This document shows, piece by piece, positions 23,800-36,293 of a stretch of DNA of 64,000 bases. The position numbers and the translations under genes were made by a program. The number at the start of each line of letters is the position of its first letter. The stretch's first letter is position 1. Under the pieces are notes generated by a model, which saw nothing but the letters and a program-made list of their open reading frames with translations, was not told the DNA's origin and did no database searches. Origin of the DNA: Trema orientale (lineage: Eukaryota; Streptophyta; Magnoliopsida; Rosales; Cannabaceae); contig JXTC01000056.1 of NCBI GenBank assembly GCA_002914845.1, forward strand, positions 481,956 through 545,955, in the 5' to 3' direction.

Positions 23800-24180
23800 G
23801 GCTGAGTTGAATCGCCCGAGTCAGAACGAGTTGTGTTTGGGGTTGGGTGTTATGTGGAATGGAGAAAGAGTGCGTTTTATTTTGGTTTTGGGAGAGTACT
23901 GAATTGAGGGGGGGAAATGATAGGGTCACAGGAGGTAGGAGGGTGTAGGGGACAGGTGGCGATGCAGGATTGGGATACGTGGATTGGAGGGAGGTGACTC
24001 CGAGGCTGTGAGGAGTGGTTGTGGGGCCCAAGCCGCATTTAATGGGGGAGGGTTGAAGACTAAAAGAAGAAGAAGAAGAGTGTGAGTCAGGACAGAGGAG
24101 GGGAGGGAGTGAGAAAGAAGGGATAAGAGAGTGATGTGTTTGACTGAGAAGACCAATCGATGACTAGCGCTACATATTAA
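23800..24180 (-). promoter_or_regulatory. 5' leader and proximal promoter of the PB1 gene
   Basis: On the minus strand the sequence before the ATG is pyrimidine-rich (CTTTCTC, CTCCCTCC, TTCTTCTTCTTCTTTT at about 24060-24080), as in many plant leaders. No definite TATA box was picked out. Confidence 0.4.
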
Positions 24181-24290
24181 CGGTGTTATAACAATTTGTC
24201 TACTTTTTCAGATTTAAAAGGAAAATTGTAAATAGAAAATTTTTGTTAATCTCTTTACATAAAGAGTAAATTATGATTAATTAATTATTA

Positions 24291-24660
24291 ATTATATTAC
24301 AAACTAATAGTATGGCCAAAACTCGAATCGTCAAGATTGATCGTGCTTGAGTTGGTACTAACTCAAACTTGAAACATTCCATATTACAAAATAGTCATGA
24401 AATTACATTCAATCCACCCTGATCACTATTTTTCTATGTCAGTCATTTCCACGTCAATTTATAATTGACCTTGTTATTCTATCACGTCCGTGAAAAAGTG
24501 ATGAGTGAATTTATTTATGTAGTGATCGACTTTCACTATTAGTATTCGGATATCATATTGAGTATTATTTACTTTTTATGAGAGAAATATTGATGAGATT
24601 GAAATCTGATTATCAAGTGTTGAGTTTCTGTTTTTAGAGTTGCAATTTCTACCATTGACA
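24291..24660 (+). repeat. 370-bp direct repeat, copy A
   Basis: Starts ATTATATTACAAACTAATAG and ends ACCATTGACA. It is repeated with high identity in the same orientation at 25611-25978. After the shared TTGACA end the two copies diverge abruptly. See the matching finding. Confidence 0.85.
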
Positions 24661-25241
24661 CGATAATGTATCTTTTCACACTCAAAGAGTAAATTATAAT
24701 TAATCTTATAATAAATTAATTATTAACTAGTCGTTATACCACATTTTGTACGGGTTAATATTAATATTGTATACATTAAAGTTTAATTTATAGTTAGTTC
24801 AATATATTACAACATTAAATAATGTAATTATCTTTATATTTATTTTAATGAGACGAATGTAGCATAACTATTTGACGTCCGATGAACTAAATTTAATATA
24901 CGATATCATTAATATTAAATTAAAAATTATATTATATAAAATATTAAAAAATATATTTATCTCTACATTTATTTTGATGAGACGAATGTATCACAATTAT
25001 TTATTCGATTCGATGAACTAAATTTATTATAAGGTATCATTAATATTAAATTAAATACAAATATTATATTTTATATATATATATATATTACAACCAATCA
25101 TAGCATAAAAAAATAATAATACGACCAATCATATCATAAAGAAATTAAGAATTTTTTAAAAATTTAAAAAAAAAATAGTGATCAAAGAAGCTATCAAAGT
25201 TTTTACATTCTCTTTGCTTCAAGCTTAATATATATATATAT

Positions 25242-25598
25242 AGGGATAATTGTAAAAAAATACCCTCATATTTGGATGTTCTGCAATTTAAATCCTGAAG
25301 TTTGGATTCCTCAAAATGATATCCTGAGATTACGAATTTCTGAAAATTAATACCCTGTGTTGAGTTTTAACTGATAAAATACAATAATATCCTCAAAATT
25401 AAGATGAATAATATAGATTAATCTAGTTTCAATTGAGGATATTATTATTTTTTCGTTCCTAAAATTGGTCAAAAAATCTGTCCAGGGTATTAATTTTCAG
25501 AAATTCTTAATCTCAGGGTATTATTTTGTAGAGTCCAAAGTTCATGATTTAAATTACAGAATACCTAAACTTCAAGGTATTTTTTTGCAGTTATCCCT
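25242..25598. mobile_element. Foldback MITE with GGGATAA ends
   Basis: The left terminus AGGGATAATTGTAAAAAAAT is the inverse of the right terminus ATTTTTTTGCAGTTATCCCT. The mirrored arms contain alternating phrases ATACCCT, CCTGAAGTTTGGA and AATTTCTGAAAATTAATACC against GGTATTAATTTTCAGAAATT, so the whole 357 bp can fold into one long hairpin. It lies between the two 370-bp direct repeats and inserted into a TA-rich site. Confidence 0.8.
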
Positions 25599-25610
25599 CT
25601 ATATATATAT

Positions 25611-25978
25611 ATTATATTACAAACTAATAGCATGGCCAAAACTCGAGTCGTCAAGATTGATCGTGCTTGGGTTGGTACTTACTCAAACTTAAAACATTCT
25701 ATACTACAAAATAGTCATGAAACTACATTCAATCCACCCTGATCACGATCTTTCTATGTCAGTCATTTCTATGTCAATTTATAATTGACATTGTTATTCT
25801 ATCACGTCCCTGAAAAAGTGATGAGTAACTTTATTTATGCAGTGATCTGACTTTCACCATTAGTATTTGAATATCATATTGAGTATTATTTACTTTTTAT
25901 GAGAGAAATGATGAGATTGAAATCTGATTAACAAGTGTTGAGTTTCTTTTTTTAGAGTTGCAATTTCTATCATTGACA
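25611..25978 (+). repeat. 370-bp direct repeat, copy B
   Basis: Nearly identical to 24291-24660, differing by scattered substitutions and small gaps (for example a missing ATT within GAGAAATATTGATGAG). It ends at ATCATTGACA, where sequence unlike copy A begins. Confidence 0.85.
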
Positions 25979-27982
25979 GATTCTTTCTTGAATTATATTT
26001 GTTTAATCATTATTGGTTATTATTGTGATTTCTTATGTGTAATCCACATGAGTTGTATAACGAATAATTCACTGAAAATGACCTAAATTGAGGTTGAAAT
26101 ATAGCTTCCATACTAAGAGCACCGTTCTTAACAGTTAATGTAGTTATAGATTTTAGATGTTAGGTGTAGTTGTCAAATAATTACACTCTACTTCTTGTAG
26201 TATACTAATTTAGATAACCACTAACAATAATAATATCTACTAACTAGCTAGCTAGCTCTAATCAGTGTCTTGATTATCACTTTGAGATAACAAGCACTTT
26301 TCACTAATGCAAAATTTAAGTGATTGACAAAGGTGCATACATCAAGTTGGAAACACTAAACCGCAATTAAAACGGGATAAAAAAATAAGTGTGTACAAAT
26401 TTAAAATGTCCTCAAAAAGGAAATGAGATATAGATACTTCTATACAAAGACAGTTTGAAATTGGTTGAAGTGTTCCCCAATCCCCCCTATATATGTCTTC
26501 TTGTCCTTTTAGCCGCTTGAAGAGATGAAGACAAGTATACGATAAAGAAAAAATAAACGATCATGATGACTATTTCAACAAGAAGAATTATAAAAGAAAA
26601 AGAGGACAGAGAAAGGAGGAGATGGAGATGAATTGGAGAAAGATTCTATTTTGACTGTGAAAAGATACATTATCGTGTAATTTATTTGACTTTTGATGCA
26701 ATATCTATTATTACGTGATATATGTAACTTCATCATGTAAAATGATCAGTCCTATACACTACTAATAAAAGAGCAATTTTCTAATAAAAGTGTAGGATCA
26801 ATAAATAAAATTTTTGGTAGATTAATATATAGTGCCAAATACAACATATATGCTCTTCTAAGCATTTTTAATATCAAATTTTGAATGTCAAATAATGTTG
26901 CAGATAAAAATGTCAAAATCTAGATATTTTAAAACAAAACATAGATAACTAATATGTTTATCAATCATATTATAATGAACTAACGCCATATTACTTGCTA
27001 TTATGAATTTGAAAAAAAAAAAAAAGGTATATTCTTAGAAGATATACTATTATAGTTGATAAGATAGAGAAGAAATTTTGTTTGATTATAAATGAGTAGA
27101 AGTTGGTGTGACGTTTGAAAAGCACAAAAGTAAAGGTAAGTAATTAAGGAAATATCAAACTTGCTGGACTAGTCAATTTATTTCTCCCTGGTTGTTCTTG
27201 TTCCTACGATTTCCAACAGTTTTGCATGCCTAGTTACAGGCATCCAGCTTATCCAGCTATAAATAATATATGAATATACATTATAAAGTTTATATAGTTA
27301 TACTATAATATTATTGCTAAGAAAAAGAAAACCACGTATTAAGAAAGTCAATCACGCGTTATTAGTTATCATCAGTTACTTCAAGCTTGTCCCACCTAGA
27401 CGGACGTTATTGGTTTGACTATTAAGCTTAATTAACTCTCCAATGACTAATAGTTAATCTTCACTTCAAACAAATATCTTTTTGTATTATGGGTTAGTTC
27501 CACAAGTGCCCCCAAAATTTGACTCCGTTCTCACTTTCGATTCTGAATGCGAATATAATAAGAATGAGAAAAGTAAAAGAATGAAATTTAAAAATGAATA
27601 TGAAAGATATGCTATTGTTTGGTTAAACTCAAATTTAATAGTGTAATGAAATAAAATAAATATTGTGGTAGCAAATTACCTTTATTTTAATTTAGATATT
27701 TTTGTAGGGAAAAAGTTGCACATTTTAAAATTTAATTTATGATGGAAATGGTTTCTCTTAGGTGGTGGGAATGAACCACAGTTCTATCGTATGGCCCTAT
27801 CTTTCATTCTAAGGTTATTTCACCATTCACTTGCTAAAATGTCTAAATAAAGTAAAATAAATAATACCTTTTACACGAATATTGATTATTTTATTCTAAG
27901 GTTCATTTTTCTTCAAACCAAACATGCCTACTTGCAAACGTACTCTCTAATTGCCCCATTTTGTCAATTTATTGGTTAAATT
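25979..27982. other. Intergenic, nothing recognised
   Basis: No gene seen. It contains the right half (26656-26678) of a perfect 23-bp inverted repeat whose left half abuts copy A at 24658-24680. Otherwise AT-rich unique-looking sequence. Confidence 0.45.
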
Positions 27983-27983
27983 A

Positions 27984-28402
27984 GAGGGCAAATACCAAAA
28001 CCCCCTCCCGTCTTTTTGAAAATACCAAATATATTCATCAATTTATCAAATTGGATCAAATTTATCTGTTAGGTCAATTTTGGTTAAATTATGTTGTATA
28101 ATGACATTAATACCTTAGTCAAAGTAGTATTACTACTTTCTTAATCCTACAGCCAAACACCAATAGAATTTTATGAAAATTTTTAAGTAAAAATTTGAAT
28201 ATTTAATAATAATGGAGTTGTTTAATTATAGGTTTAATATGCAATTTGATTATTTGGCCATGGATACTTTGGTCATTTTTTTAATAAAAATTGTCAAAAA
28301 GTGAATGCAAATTTGTTGGAAGGGATAATTTTGGCTTAATTTGACAAACTGAGGGTGGTAAATTTTTTATAAATACAGGATGGAAACTGGTATTTTACCA
28401 GA
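27984..28402. mobile_element. Foldback MITE-like element
   Basis: The left arm GGGCAAATACCAAAACCCCC and ATCAATTTATCAAATT is mirrored by the right arm (reverse CTGGTAAAATACCAGTTTCC, CAGTTTGTCAAATTAAGCC). No ORF. Ends approximate. Confidence 0.5.
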
Positions 28403-28904
28403 AAACGAAGGAGATTTTTCATTTTGGTATTTTTTTTCCTCAATTAACCGAATTGGTCACGTGACAAACAATCGAGGGGCTGTTGAATTATTTAAATGGG
28501 TGAAATGCCATTTTTGCCACCAGATTTAGTAACATAAAATAGGAACCTTATCCTCGAATTTCCAATTTTCTTTCCCTTGAAATAATCCTAATCCTAAAGG
28601 TTAAGAAAATCCTTTTCCAGCCCATTCAATCGGAAGATTGTTTAGACATGCAATGGGAGGAAAATGATATATAATTCTGTAGGAGCAAATGCCTATCCTC
28701 CTTTTCAGCCATTCAATTTCAGATTTTGTCAAATTTAACTATTTTATTGGCAGATCAAATATTCTCAGATAGTAGGCAAATGGTACTAATGGTGTCATTT
28801 CACGACGCATGTGTAAATATGGGATAATTATAACAATGGGCAAAGTACGTTTAAGGCCACTAGAACACGAAAATCCTATTAATATCAACAATGACTACAA
28901 AATA
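28403..28904. other. Intergenic, nothing recognised
   Basis: AT-rich, no gene or bounded repeat supported. Confidence 0.4.
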
Positions 28905-29020
28905 TAAATATGGTCATAGACGTAGTCTAGTTGTTACTACACTTCTGCCTAATATGGAGGGTTCTGAGTTCACATCCCTACTCCTCAAATAAAAGGGAAA
29001 AAAAAAAAAAAAAAACCTGG
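28905..29020 (+). mobile_element. Possible decayed SINE
   Basis: GACGTAGTCTAGTTGTTA resembles a Pol III A box and GGTTCTGAGTTCACATCC a decayed B box at the usual spacing, followed by an A-run of about 18 bases. Target duplications are not clear, so confidence is low. Confidence 0.35.
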
Positions 29021-29104
29021 ATATGAATATGAGACATTTACTTATTTCACGACATGTTCATATGACTCCTCCACAGTCCACTTTGTCATGCAACCATGTT
29101 ATAT

Positions 29105-29265
29105 ATAAGAGCATCATGTATAAACAACCTCATGTAGGAGAGCTTACCCTTTTACATATCACATCACTGCTGAGCAATGTTATCGCCTCAATTGATTGTT
29201 AAGATGATTAGGATTGTACAAAGCTATAAACTGATCACTATCAATGAAACTGCAATACTCCAATA
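29105..29265. repeat. Dispersed repeat R2, copy 2
   Basis: Partner of 13985-14170 in the same orientation, with ATATAAGAGCATCATGTATA, CCCTTTTACATATCACATC, GTACAAAGCTATAAACTGAT and GCAATACTCCAA in the same order. Confidence 0.45.
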
Positions 29266-29452
29266 CAAATGAGCATGTGAGCTTAAGGGTTAGTTCTTGT
29301 AACCATATAGGTAACACCTTTGAGGTCGTATTTACAAGCACAACACCTCATCACATGTGCAAAAGGAGAAGCTCAAAGGTGCACCCAGGACAATACATAA
29401 ATACTTAGGATTAACTTAGTATCATTGCCCAACCAAGTCGATAAATATATAT

Positions 29453-29695
29453 GGTTGTCAATTCAATAGGTATTTTTTTTTTTAACTATGGCTAGGATCT
29501 TTTTTTTTAGCCATTGGATTATCATCTAATGGTGATCCAATAACGGCTATAATGAAGCGCATGAAAAAACGTGCATCATTAATGCTATTTTTCTCTCTTA
29601 CTTTTTACAATAAAAAAATATGCATGCTAAATTTTCATTGGCTAAAATGATAACTATGCATAGGTAAAAAAAAAATACCTACTGGATTGGTGCCC
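29453..29695. mobile_element. MITE family M1, copy 1
   Basis: Termini AATAGGTATTTTT and AAAAATACCTACTGGATTGG face each other, with TGCCC at the right end. The middle contains AGCCATTGGATTATCATCTA and CAATAACGGCT. Related copies occur at 32583-32837, 49000-49222, 49240-49486 and as a fragment at 52258-52365. Confidence 0.7.
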
Positions 29696-29809
29696 TATAT
29701 ATATATATATATATGTTAAAGATCCACTTAGTCATACCTATAACTCTCCTACTAAGCTAAGGATAGGTGTACACGTAGCTGAGATATTCTCCAAGATTGA
29801 CGAAGTGAC

Positions 29810-32060
29810 CCAACACAGGTTAAATGAGAGAAAGTAAGTACATGACAGGTTTTGTTTTTATGTTTATTTTAGTTATTTATTTATGTCATTTTTATTAGTA
29901 AGTTTATATTTTTAGTCTAATTTTGGTCATTTTCATATTTTTAGGTATTTTAGATATAAAAGAAGACAAAGGAATGAGTTCAGATCGAAAAGGGGACATA
30001 TTTACGAAGAGAAACAAAACCGGGCTGAAAAAGGTCTAGAACCACGGTGCCAGAACCCTAGAACCCGTGCGCCGTGACGCCAATGCGCTGCCTCAAAAAA
30101 AAAAAAAAAAAGAAAAACTTCCAAAAATTCAGTGCTACAATGCTGAGTCTCGAGAGTCACACTGCTATAGTTTCGTATACGTTGCATTTTGACAAATTTT
30201 AACTCTCTAGGATTTCTAACTTGTCTAATTAATTACAATTATATCATTGACGAGTCATGGCCTATATCAGACTCATTCTAGGTCAGATTTTTAAGAGAGT
30301 TAAGTATGAGTTAGAGAAAGAATCAGTCAAGAAATCTTAGAGTGCCTAGAGAGAAGAGAAAGAGAGAAGAAGAAGTTCAAAATACTATGAGATACTATGA
30401 GATCCAGGAGCCTCTTGTTCAGAATTCTTGCCTCTTCCTAAGTGTTTTTGTATCACCTTTCTTTTGTTTTCTGCTTAGCATGTCTTTTAATTCCGTAATT
30501 ATATTAGACTAGGTTTTCTTTTAGCTAAGAGTTTGTTGAAACCCTAGTCATATAATCTTTCTATTTACTTTTGATTTTATGATTTGCTATTCAATATATT
30601 GAGGTTGTTCATATTTTCCTACGATTAATTGTTTATTATGATTCATATATATTGTTTTGGTGGCCAACTAAATAGTTTATATGGATTGTATATTACTAGG
30701 ATTTAGGTCTGAGTGTTTGCTAAATGTAAGTCTATGTGATAATTTATGGTTATTTGATGTCGTTTGAATAGATTAAATAGGATGAAAAATATGGCATAAA
30801 TTAAGATAATCTGCATTTATAGACTCTTAGGTTTATATCGACTCAGTCCTTGATATTTAATACTTTTTTGAATTGTAAGTTTGCTAATATTTGAATTGTG
30901 AGTTTGCTAATAATTGAATAGGAAGATTAGAGCATTTGCTTAATAAATTAGAAGGAAATAGGTTTATACTACGTTTGAGGGTTAACCTAGGTCAATAGCC
31001 TCAATAGGAATAGTGATAATTAAAAGTCTAGTTAGGTTGATAAACTGGTTAGTGATGGATATTAGCTCTTATTTAATCGTTAGTTGATTGGTTTCCTTCA
31101 ATTTATTTTATGTGTTTTGTTTATGTTAATTATATTATTTTATTTTAATTGAAGTTAAATTCTCTCATCTAATTAACTTAGGAAAAATTAGGATTAACTT
31201 TGTTATAATTGGTTCTCTGTGGGATCAACATTTCTTACTCCTATATATATATATATATATATATTAGTTAATTAGGACAGTTTGAGATGAGTAATTCTAT
31301 TTGGTAAGTTGATGACAGACTAGTACATCTAAGTAATAAAAAATGAGTAACTACCGTGAATGTCAGCTGTGTCCTACCAATATATTAGCGGTGCACTTTC
31401 CATTATGCCGTGTCCTACCGAATCTCTATGAGTACTATGAGAGATTCAAGAAATTGTGTGCATCATGTCTCACCACCAGATTCATGAGCAACTTCTCATA
31501 CAATATTTTTATTAGGGGTTGAATACTATGGAAAGGAGTGCGATAGATGCAACTAGTAGAGGAGCTCTTGTAGACAAGGCTCCAGAGCAAGCCAAAGCTT
31601 TGATTTCAAGCATGGTAGCTGCTAGTCAGCAGTTTAACACTTGCCAAGTGCCTTCTGTCAGAAAGGTAAATAAGATTGGATATTTGTCCAATATTGAGCA
31701 ACAACTGGCCAACCTTACCACTATAGTCCAGCAGATGGCTAAAAGGAGGAGCTATTCAAACTAGAGCTTATGGCATTTGCTCCAACATAGGCCATCTCAC
31801 TGATGCATACCCTACACTGCAAGAGGTGACACAGGAGTAAGTAAATATGGTGGATGGATTCCCATTCCTATTGAATAACCATAGGAGGAACTCTATTCAT
31901 TCACTTACAACCCAGGATAGAGGGATTATCCCAACTTTAGCTATTTTAGAAATCTACAAACTACTGCTTTTGCAAGGCCATTGGGTTTTACTCAACCAAG
32001 GCCACAGTTTCAACCAAAGCCTTAAGCTACTCAAGGTTCTGGTGCATTAGTGGAACTTTT
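29810..32060 (+). mobile_element. Decayed Ty3/gypsy fragment (LTR end plus gag)
   Basis: The part at 31519-31764 translates to a gag-like segment (IDATSRGALVDKAPEQA, ALISSMVAASQQF, SNIEQQLANLTTIVQQM). It is followed near 31780-31850 by YGICSNIGHLTDAYPTLQE, a zinc-knuckle-like motif that has lost a cysteine, and then by NNHRRN- and WRDHPN-like text in shifting frames, the usual layout of gag in Tat/Athila-type elements. Upstream, 29810-31240 looks like LTR and leader sequence, with TTCTCTGTGGGATCAACATT at about 31212-31231 as in the primer-binding region of this group. No protease, RT or integrase remains in the window. Left boundary approximate. Confidence 0.7.
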
Positions 32061-32582
32061 GTTGTTTTTTTTCCTTTCAATAATCCTTTCATTTATGTAA
32101 AAGTCTTGTTGTAAAGATTAATTCTCATGACCATAGAGATCCCATCAAATTCTAATCTATATAGATTTCATTTATTCCTTTGCATTTCTTTATTATTTTA
32201 TGTTTTTCTTCTAGATATGAATATTTATGATCTAAATTCTGAATAAATTTAATGTAAACATTGCACGATTCATGAAGATGATGTTTATCGAGATTGTTGT
32301 TATACTTCGAGGTGATGAAAATTTAGGTCTCATACGATATTTAATATTCATTATCTAAGTTGTAAAAAAGTGATTTCAAAGTTATTCTGGATATGATGAA
32401 CTCCTAAAAAGGTATATCTAGCAATATTGGTACTAACATGAGCTGTATCTTAAAAGATAACAATAATATCTTCCATTTTGTGAATGAAGCAATATATACA
32501 CGTACTAAGAATAGTTATATTACTGTTAGTCAAAGATATATACATATATATATTTATATTTATATATTTATATAGACATATA
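32061..32582. other. Intergenic, nothing recognised
   Basis: No gene seen; TA-rich run at 32530-32575. Confidence 0.4.
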
Positions 32583-32837
32583 GGGCAATAATCTAGTAAG
32601 TATTATTATTTTTACCTATTTATAGGTATTGTTTTGCCTAATTAAAATTTTTCATATACGTCTTTTCATAGTACAAGGTAAAGAGAGAAAAGCAATAAAT
32701 AATATATTTTTATTTTTATTTTTTTTTCCAACTACTTAAATTATAGTAGCCGTTACATAATATGAACCAACGACTAAAAAAAAATCTATAAATAGGTATA
32801 AAAAGAAAAGAAAAGAAAACCTATTATATTACGGCCC
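32583..32837. mobile_element. MITE family M1, copy 2
   Basis: Begins GGGCAATAATCTAGTAAG and ends CTATTATATTACGGCCCA. The interior matches the family: CTATTTATAGGTATT, CCAATTAAAATT-like, a GTAGCCGTTA box and CTATAAATAGGTA. Confidence 0.65.
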
Positions 32838-34078
32838 ATACACACGCACATATATATGTATATATATTATTATGTATAATAATAAATTGAGTAGAGATTT
32901 AAAGATACAAAGAACATAATTATACTATCAACAATATAAGTTAAATTCCAAAAAAATAATAATAATAATTGAAGAACATGGAATAGCAAAGCAACGCCTA
33001 TGTTGTATACAATTTCCTTAAAACAGATTTGCCTACTCACTATAGATACTTAAAATTGTTAGGTGTCTGTTTATCAATATACAAGTAGAGCGGTAATAAT
33101 CGTTGCGTTATGAAGCTACTTTGGTAAACTCAAAAACTATTGACCAATAGAGAGAAATTTCGAAATCTAGAATATAAAAGAGCAAAGTAGAAAGAGAAGA
33201 ATGCCTCTGTTTATTAGTGTATTGAAAAAAGGGGGGAGAAACTCTATTTATAAAATTCAATGGGGGGATAATCCAATGGGGGGATAGTTATAGAATTTGA
33301 GATTAAATATTCCAAAACTTAGTTGTCACTATCTTTTATATAGCTGGATTAATAACTCCTTGTAATTACAATTTTACATAACTGGATCAATAACTCCTTA
33401 CAATTACAATTTTAGTTGGAAAATATAGAATGTAACTCCTAGTCGAATCCCGAGGGATTAGCATGTTTGCACCCTATAGGCATGAAAGCTCGTCTACTGT
33501 TTTTTGGTAAGCATATATAGACATAGACATGAATTTGTCTTCATATTTTATCGGTGTGGGACAAAGTTTTTCCTAACTTCTGTCTTAACATTTTCTAACT
33601 TTATAATTGTACTTTAAGCATTAATTTCTCATTTACCCAAATATTATTTTGAGCATATAAATATATCATCTTGATGCCCTCAGGAGGAGAACACAATTTC
33701 ACCTTGACTAATAAAAAATATGAAATAAGTCTCACTCAAGTTTTAGAATCAAAATAGCACTTTATAATGGATTTTAAAGCCATTTTTCCAACATATATTT
33801 TATTTTGTAAATAGAAAATTTGTAATTGTATTACTCATATTGTAGCAAACCATGTATTTCAATAATGAATTTCCTTTTTACCTAACAAAAAAGTATGGAT
33901 AGTATTGGAAATCAAATTTCCATTCCTCATAAGTTATTTTAATTTACAAGTTTAACTAAAAAGGGCATTTTAATTTATAAGTTTACCATTTGAAAAACAT
34001 AATTAACTATCTGAGAATTTTCTATTTCGTATCGAATACCTCAATGTAGGCGTATATCCTATCTATTCATTTGTTAAT
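32838..34078. other. Intergenic with short tandem repeats
   Basis: No gene seen. 33343-33420 holds two units of about 41 bp (TGGATTAATAACTCCTTGTA / TGGATCAATAACTCCTTACA). AATGGGGGGATA occurs twice at 33259-33290. Confidence 0.45.
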
Positions 34079-34699
34079 GGGATAATGGCATTAAAATATT
34101 CTGATTTTTAAACTTTTTTTTTTAAAGAAAATCCTAATTTTTGAAATCCTCTAAATTAATACATTAATTTTGAATTTTTGTAAATTAATATCCTAATTTT
34201 TGAATTTTGATAATTAATACCCTGATAATTAAAATTTTAGCAAATTAATACCATGACTTTTGAAATTCTTGTAAATTTGTACTTATAATGCCCAATTAAA
34301 TGGTTTTAATAGTAAAAAAAAAAGGTTGTGTTCCTGATTAATTAAATAAAAACTACCAAAATTTCTTAAAAAATATTTTACAATTATTTTTTTAACTTTT
34401 CATTTAGAAAAGAAAAAAAAATGGAATGAGAGGTAAAATGGTTATTGGATTTTGTAACTTGATCATAGTACAAATTTGTAAAAAAAAAAATGTTAGGATA
34501 TTAATCTGTAGAATTGGTAAATATTAGGGTATTAATTTATAAAATTTGAAAGTTAAGATTATTATTTTTTAGGAATAATAAAAATCAGGGTATTGATTTA
34601 TAAGATTTTAAAATTTAGGATATTAATTTAAAGTTGTTCAAAAGTTATGGCATATTTTGTAGGAAAGTTAAAAGTCAGATATTTTTAGGACCTTATCCC
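34079..34699. mobile_element. Foldback MITE with GGGATAA ends, copy 2
   Basis: GGGATAATGGCATTAAAATA at the left faces its mirrored relative at the right end, ATTTTTAGGACCTTATCCC. Both arms contain several TAATACCCT-like and mirrored AGGGTATTAA repeats, as in the element at 25242-25598 but longer. No ORF. Confidence 0.65.
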
Positions 34700-34909
34700 T
34701 TTATAACATAAGCAAATAAAATCATAGGCTTAATTAGCATGATTAATAAAGGGTTTTGGATACTTATACTTATTTTTCAAAAAATATTACCAAATTTACG
34801 ACATTTCAAAAATAATAAAAATTACGTACGACCTTTTTAGAGCATTTTCTAAATACTTTGGGAGCCAAAAAATACGGTGGCATTTTAGTAAATAAGTCAT
34901 CTTTTTTTT

Positions 34910-35460
34910 TTTTTTTACAGGAAACTACAAACGTTTCCTGGAAACCAATTTGGTTTCCTATTGGCGGAATGTCCTGTACATAAGTAAATTACAAGAAACC
35001 ACAAAGGTTTCTTGGAAACCAGTTTGATTTCCTTTAGTAGAATGTCCTGTGCGTAAGTAAATCACAAGAAACCATGAAAATCTTCTGAAAACTGTTGTGG
35101 TTTTCATTTTACAGAAAGCTCTGTAGTTAAATCAAAGGAAACTACGAAAGTTTCCTAGAACCCATCATGGTTTCTTTTTTACAAAATGCAATATACCTAA
35201 GTAAATCATAGGAAACCATGAAAGTTTTCTGGAAATCATTATGGTTTCATTTAGCAAAATGCTTTGTAGCTAAGTAAATTGCTGAAAATCATTGTGGTTT
35301 CTATTTTGCAGAATACTTTGTAACTAAGTAAATCACAGAAAACCACAAAAGTTTTCTAGAAATTATTGTGGTTTCTTTTTCAAATCACAGGAAATAATGA
35401 AAATTTCCTAGAAACTATTATGGTTTCTTTTTTAGAGAATGCCTTATAGCAAGAATTGGG
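34910..35460. repeat. Minisatellite of hairpin-forming units
   Basis: About seven degenerate units of roughly 55-78 bp. Each has AAGTAAATCACAGGAAACCA, a short gap, GTTTCCTGGAAACCA, then TTGTGGTTTCTTTT and AGAATGCCTTGTA. Within each unit AGGAAACCACAAA and GTTTCC or TGGTTTCCT can pair, so units are hairpins. No coding. Confidence 0.85.
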
Positions 35461-35499
35461 TGAGGCATTGAACAAGGACGTTGGAGAATTCTCAAATTA

Positions 35500-35800
35500 A
35501 GTAATTATATTTTTGAAGTAAAAGCAACATAAATATATATTGGTTACTAGTTATTGGAAACCTATTTAGTTTCTAGACTCTAGCAACTGGTTTCTACTAA
35601 CCTAATTAGTTTCTAGTAATCAATAATTGAATTAACCAAATAGTCTACTGTTTATAAATGATAAAAACTAATTTAGTTTTCAGTTTCTATTAACTAAATA
35701 GTTATGATATTTATGGTGGAACTAATATAGTCACTAGTTTTTAGTAACTAATTTGGCTTTTAGTTTTCAAAAATTAATTAGCTTATGGTTTCCAATAATA
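35500..35800. repeat. Degenerate ACTAGTTTCTAGTAAC-like repeat zone
   Basis: Words such as TTAGTTTCTAG, GGTTTCTACTAACC, AGTTTCTATTAAC and GTTTTTAGTAAC recur every 35-60 bp. It may be a diverged extension of the minisatellite. Confidence 0.4.
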
Positions 35801-35960
35801 AAGTATTAATTGGTTTTAAGAATGATCAGCTATAAAATTATTATGCTAGAAAAAAAAACTCCAAATTCTTGTTTATCATGTGATTAATTATTTATTATGG
35901 ATGGAATATATTTTGGTCTGTAACTCTAGAATATACTAACCTGAAATAGGAAAAAAATTG

Positions 35961-35963
<3 letters not shown>

Positions 35964-35999
<36 letters not shown>
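35964..35999. repeat. AG dinucleotide microsatellite
   Basis: About 17-18 uninterrupted AG units, followed by A-rich sequence. Confidence 0.97.
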
Positions 36000-36001
<2 letters not shown>

Positions 36002-36199
36002 AAGGAAAAAAAAAAAAGAAAGAAGAAAAAAAGAAGTTAGGTGTGGAACCCAAGAAGGTAAGGTGAAAAAGAATGATACTAACCAGCAAAACTAGAAAAT
36101 CTATTGGGTAGTTTTGTACATTTGTATAATTATAAATGTGGTTTTTTAAAAGGATTATTTATTTACGAAAATACTACTGCATCTTATTTATTCCTTATA

Positions 36200-36293
36200 A
36201 CTTAAAAGTGAGAATTTTCTAATAGAGTTCGTACAAAAATAAGTCTACTTAAAAGTGAGAATTTTCTAATAGAGTTCGTACAAAAATAAGTCT
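36200..36293. repeat. 47-bp tandem duplication
   Basis: ACTTAAAAGTGAGAATTTTC at 36200 recurs at 36247 and the units are essentially identical, so this is a recent event. Confidence 0.95.

Noticed and set aside
24291..25978. Calling the 370-bp pair a full LTR retrotransposon
   Set aside because: No TG start, primer-binding site, polypurine tract or target duplication could be found, so only a direct repeat is reported.
34910..35460. CRISPR-like array
   Set aside because: Units are degenerate, contiguous and self-complementary without unique spacers, and this is a plant nuclear sequence. It is a minisatellite.
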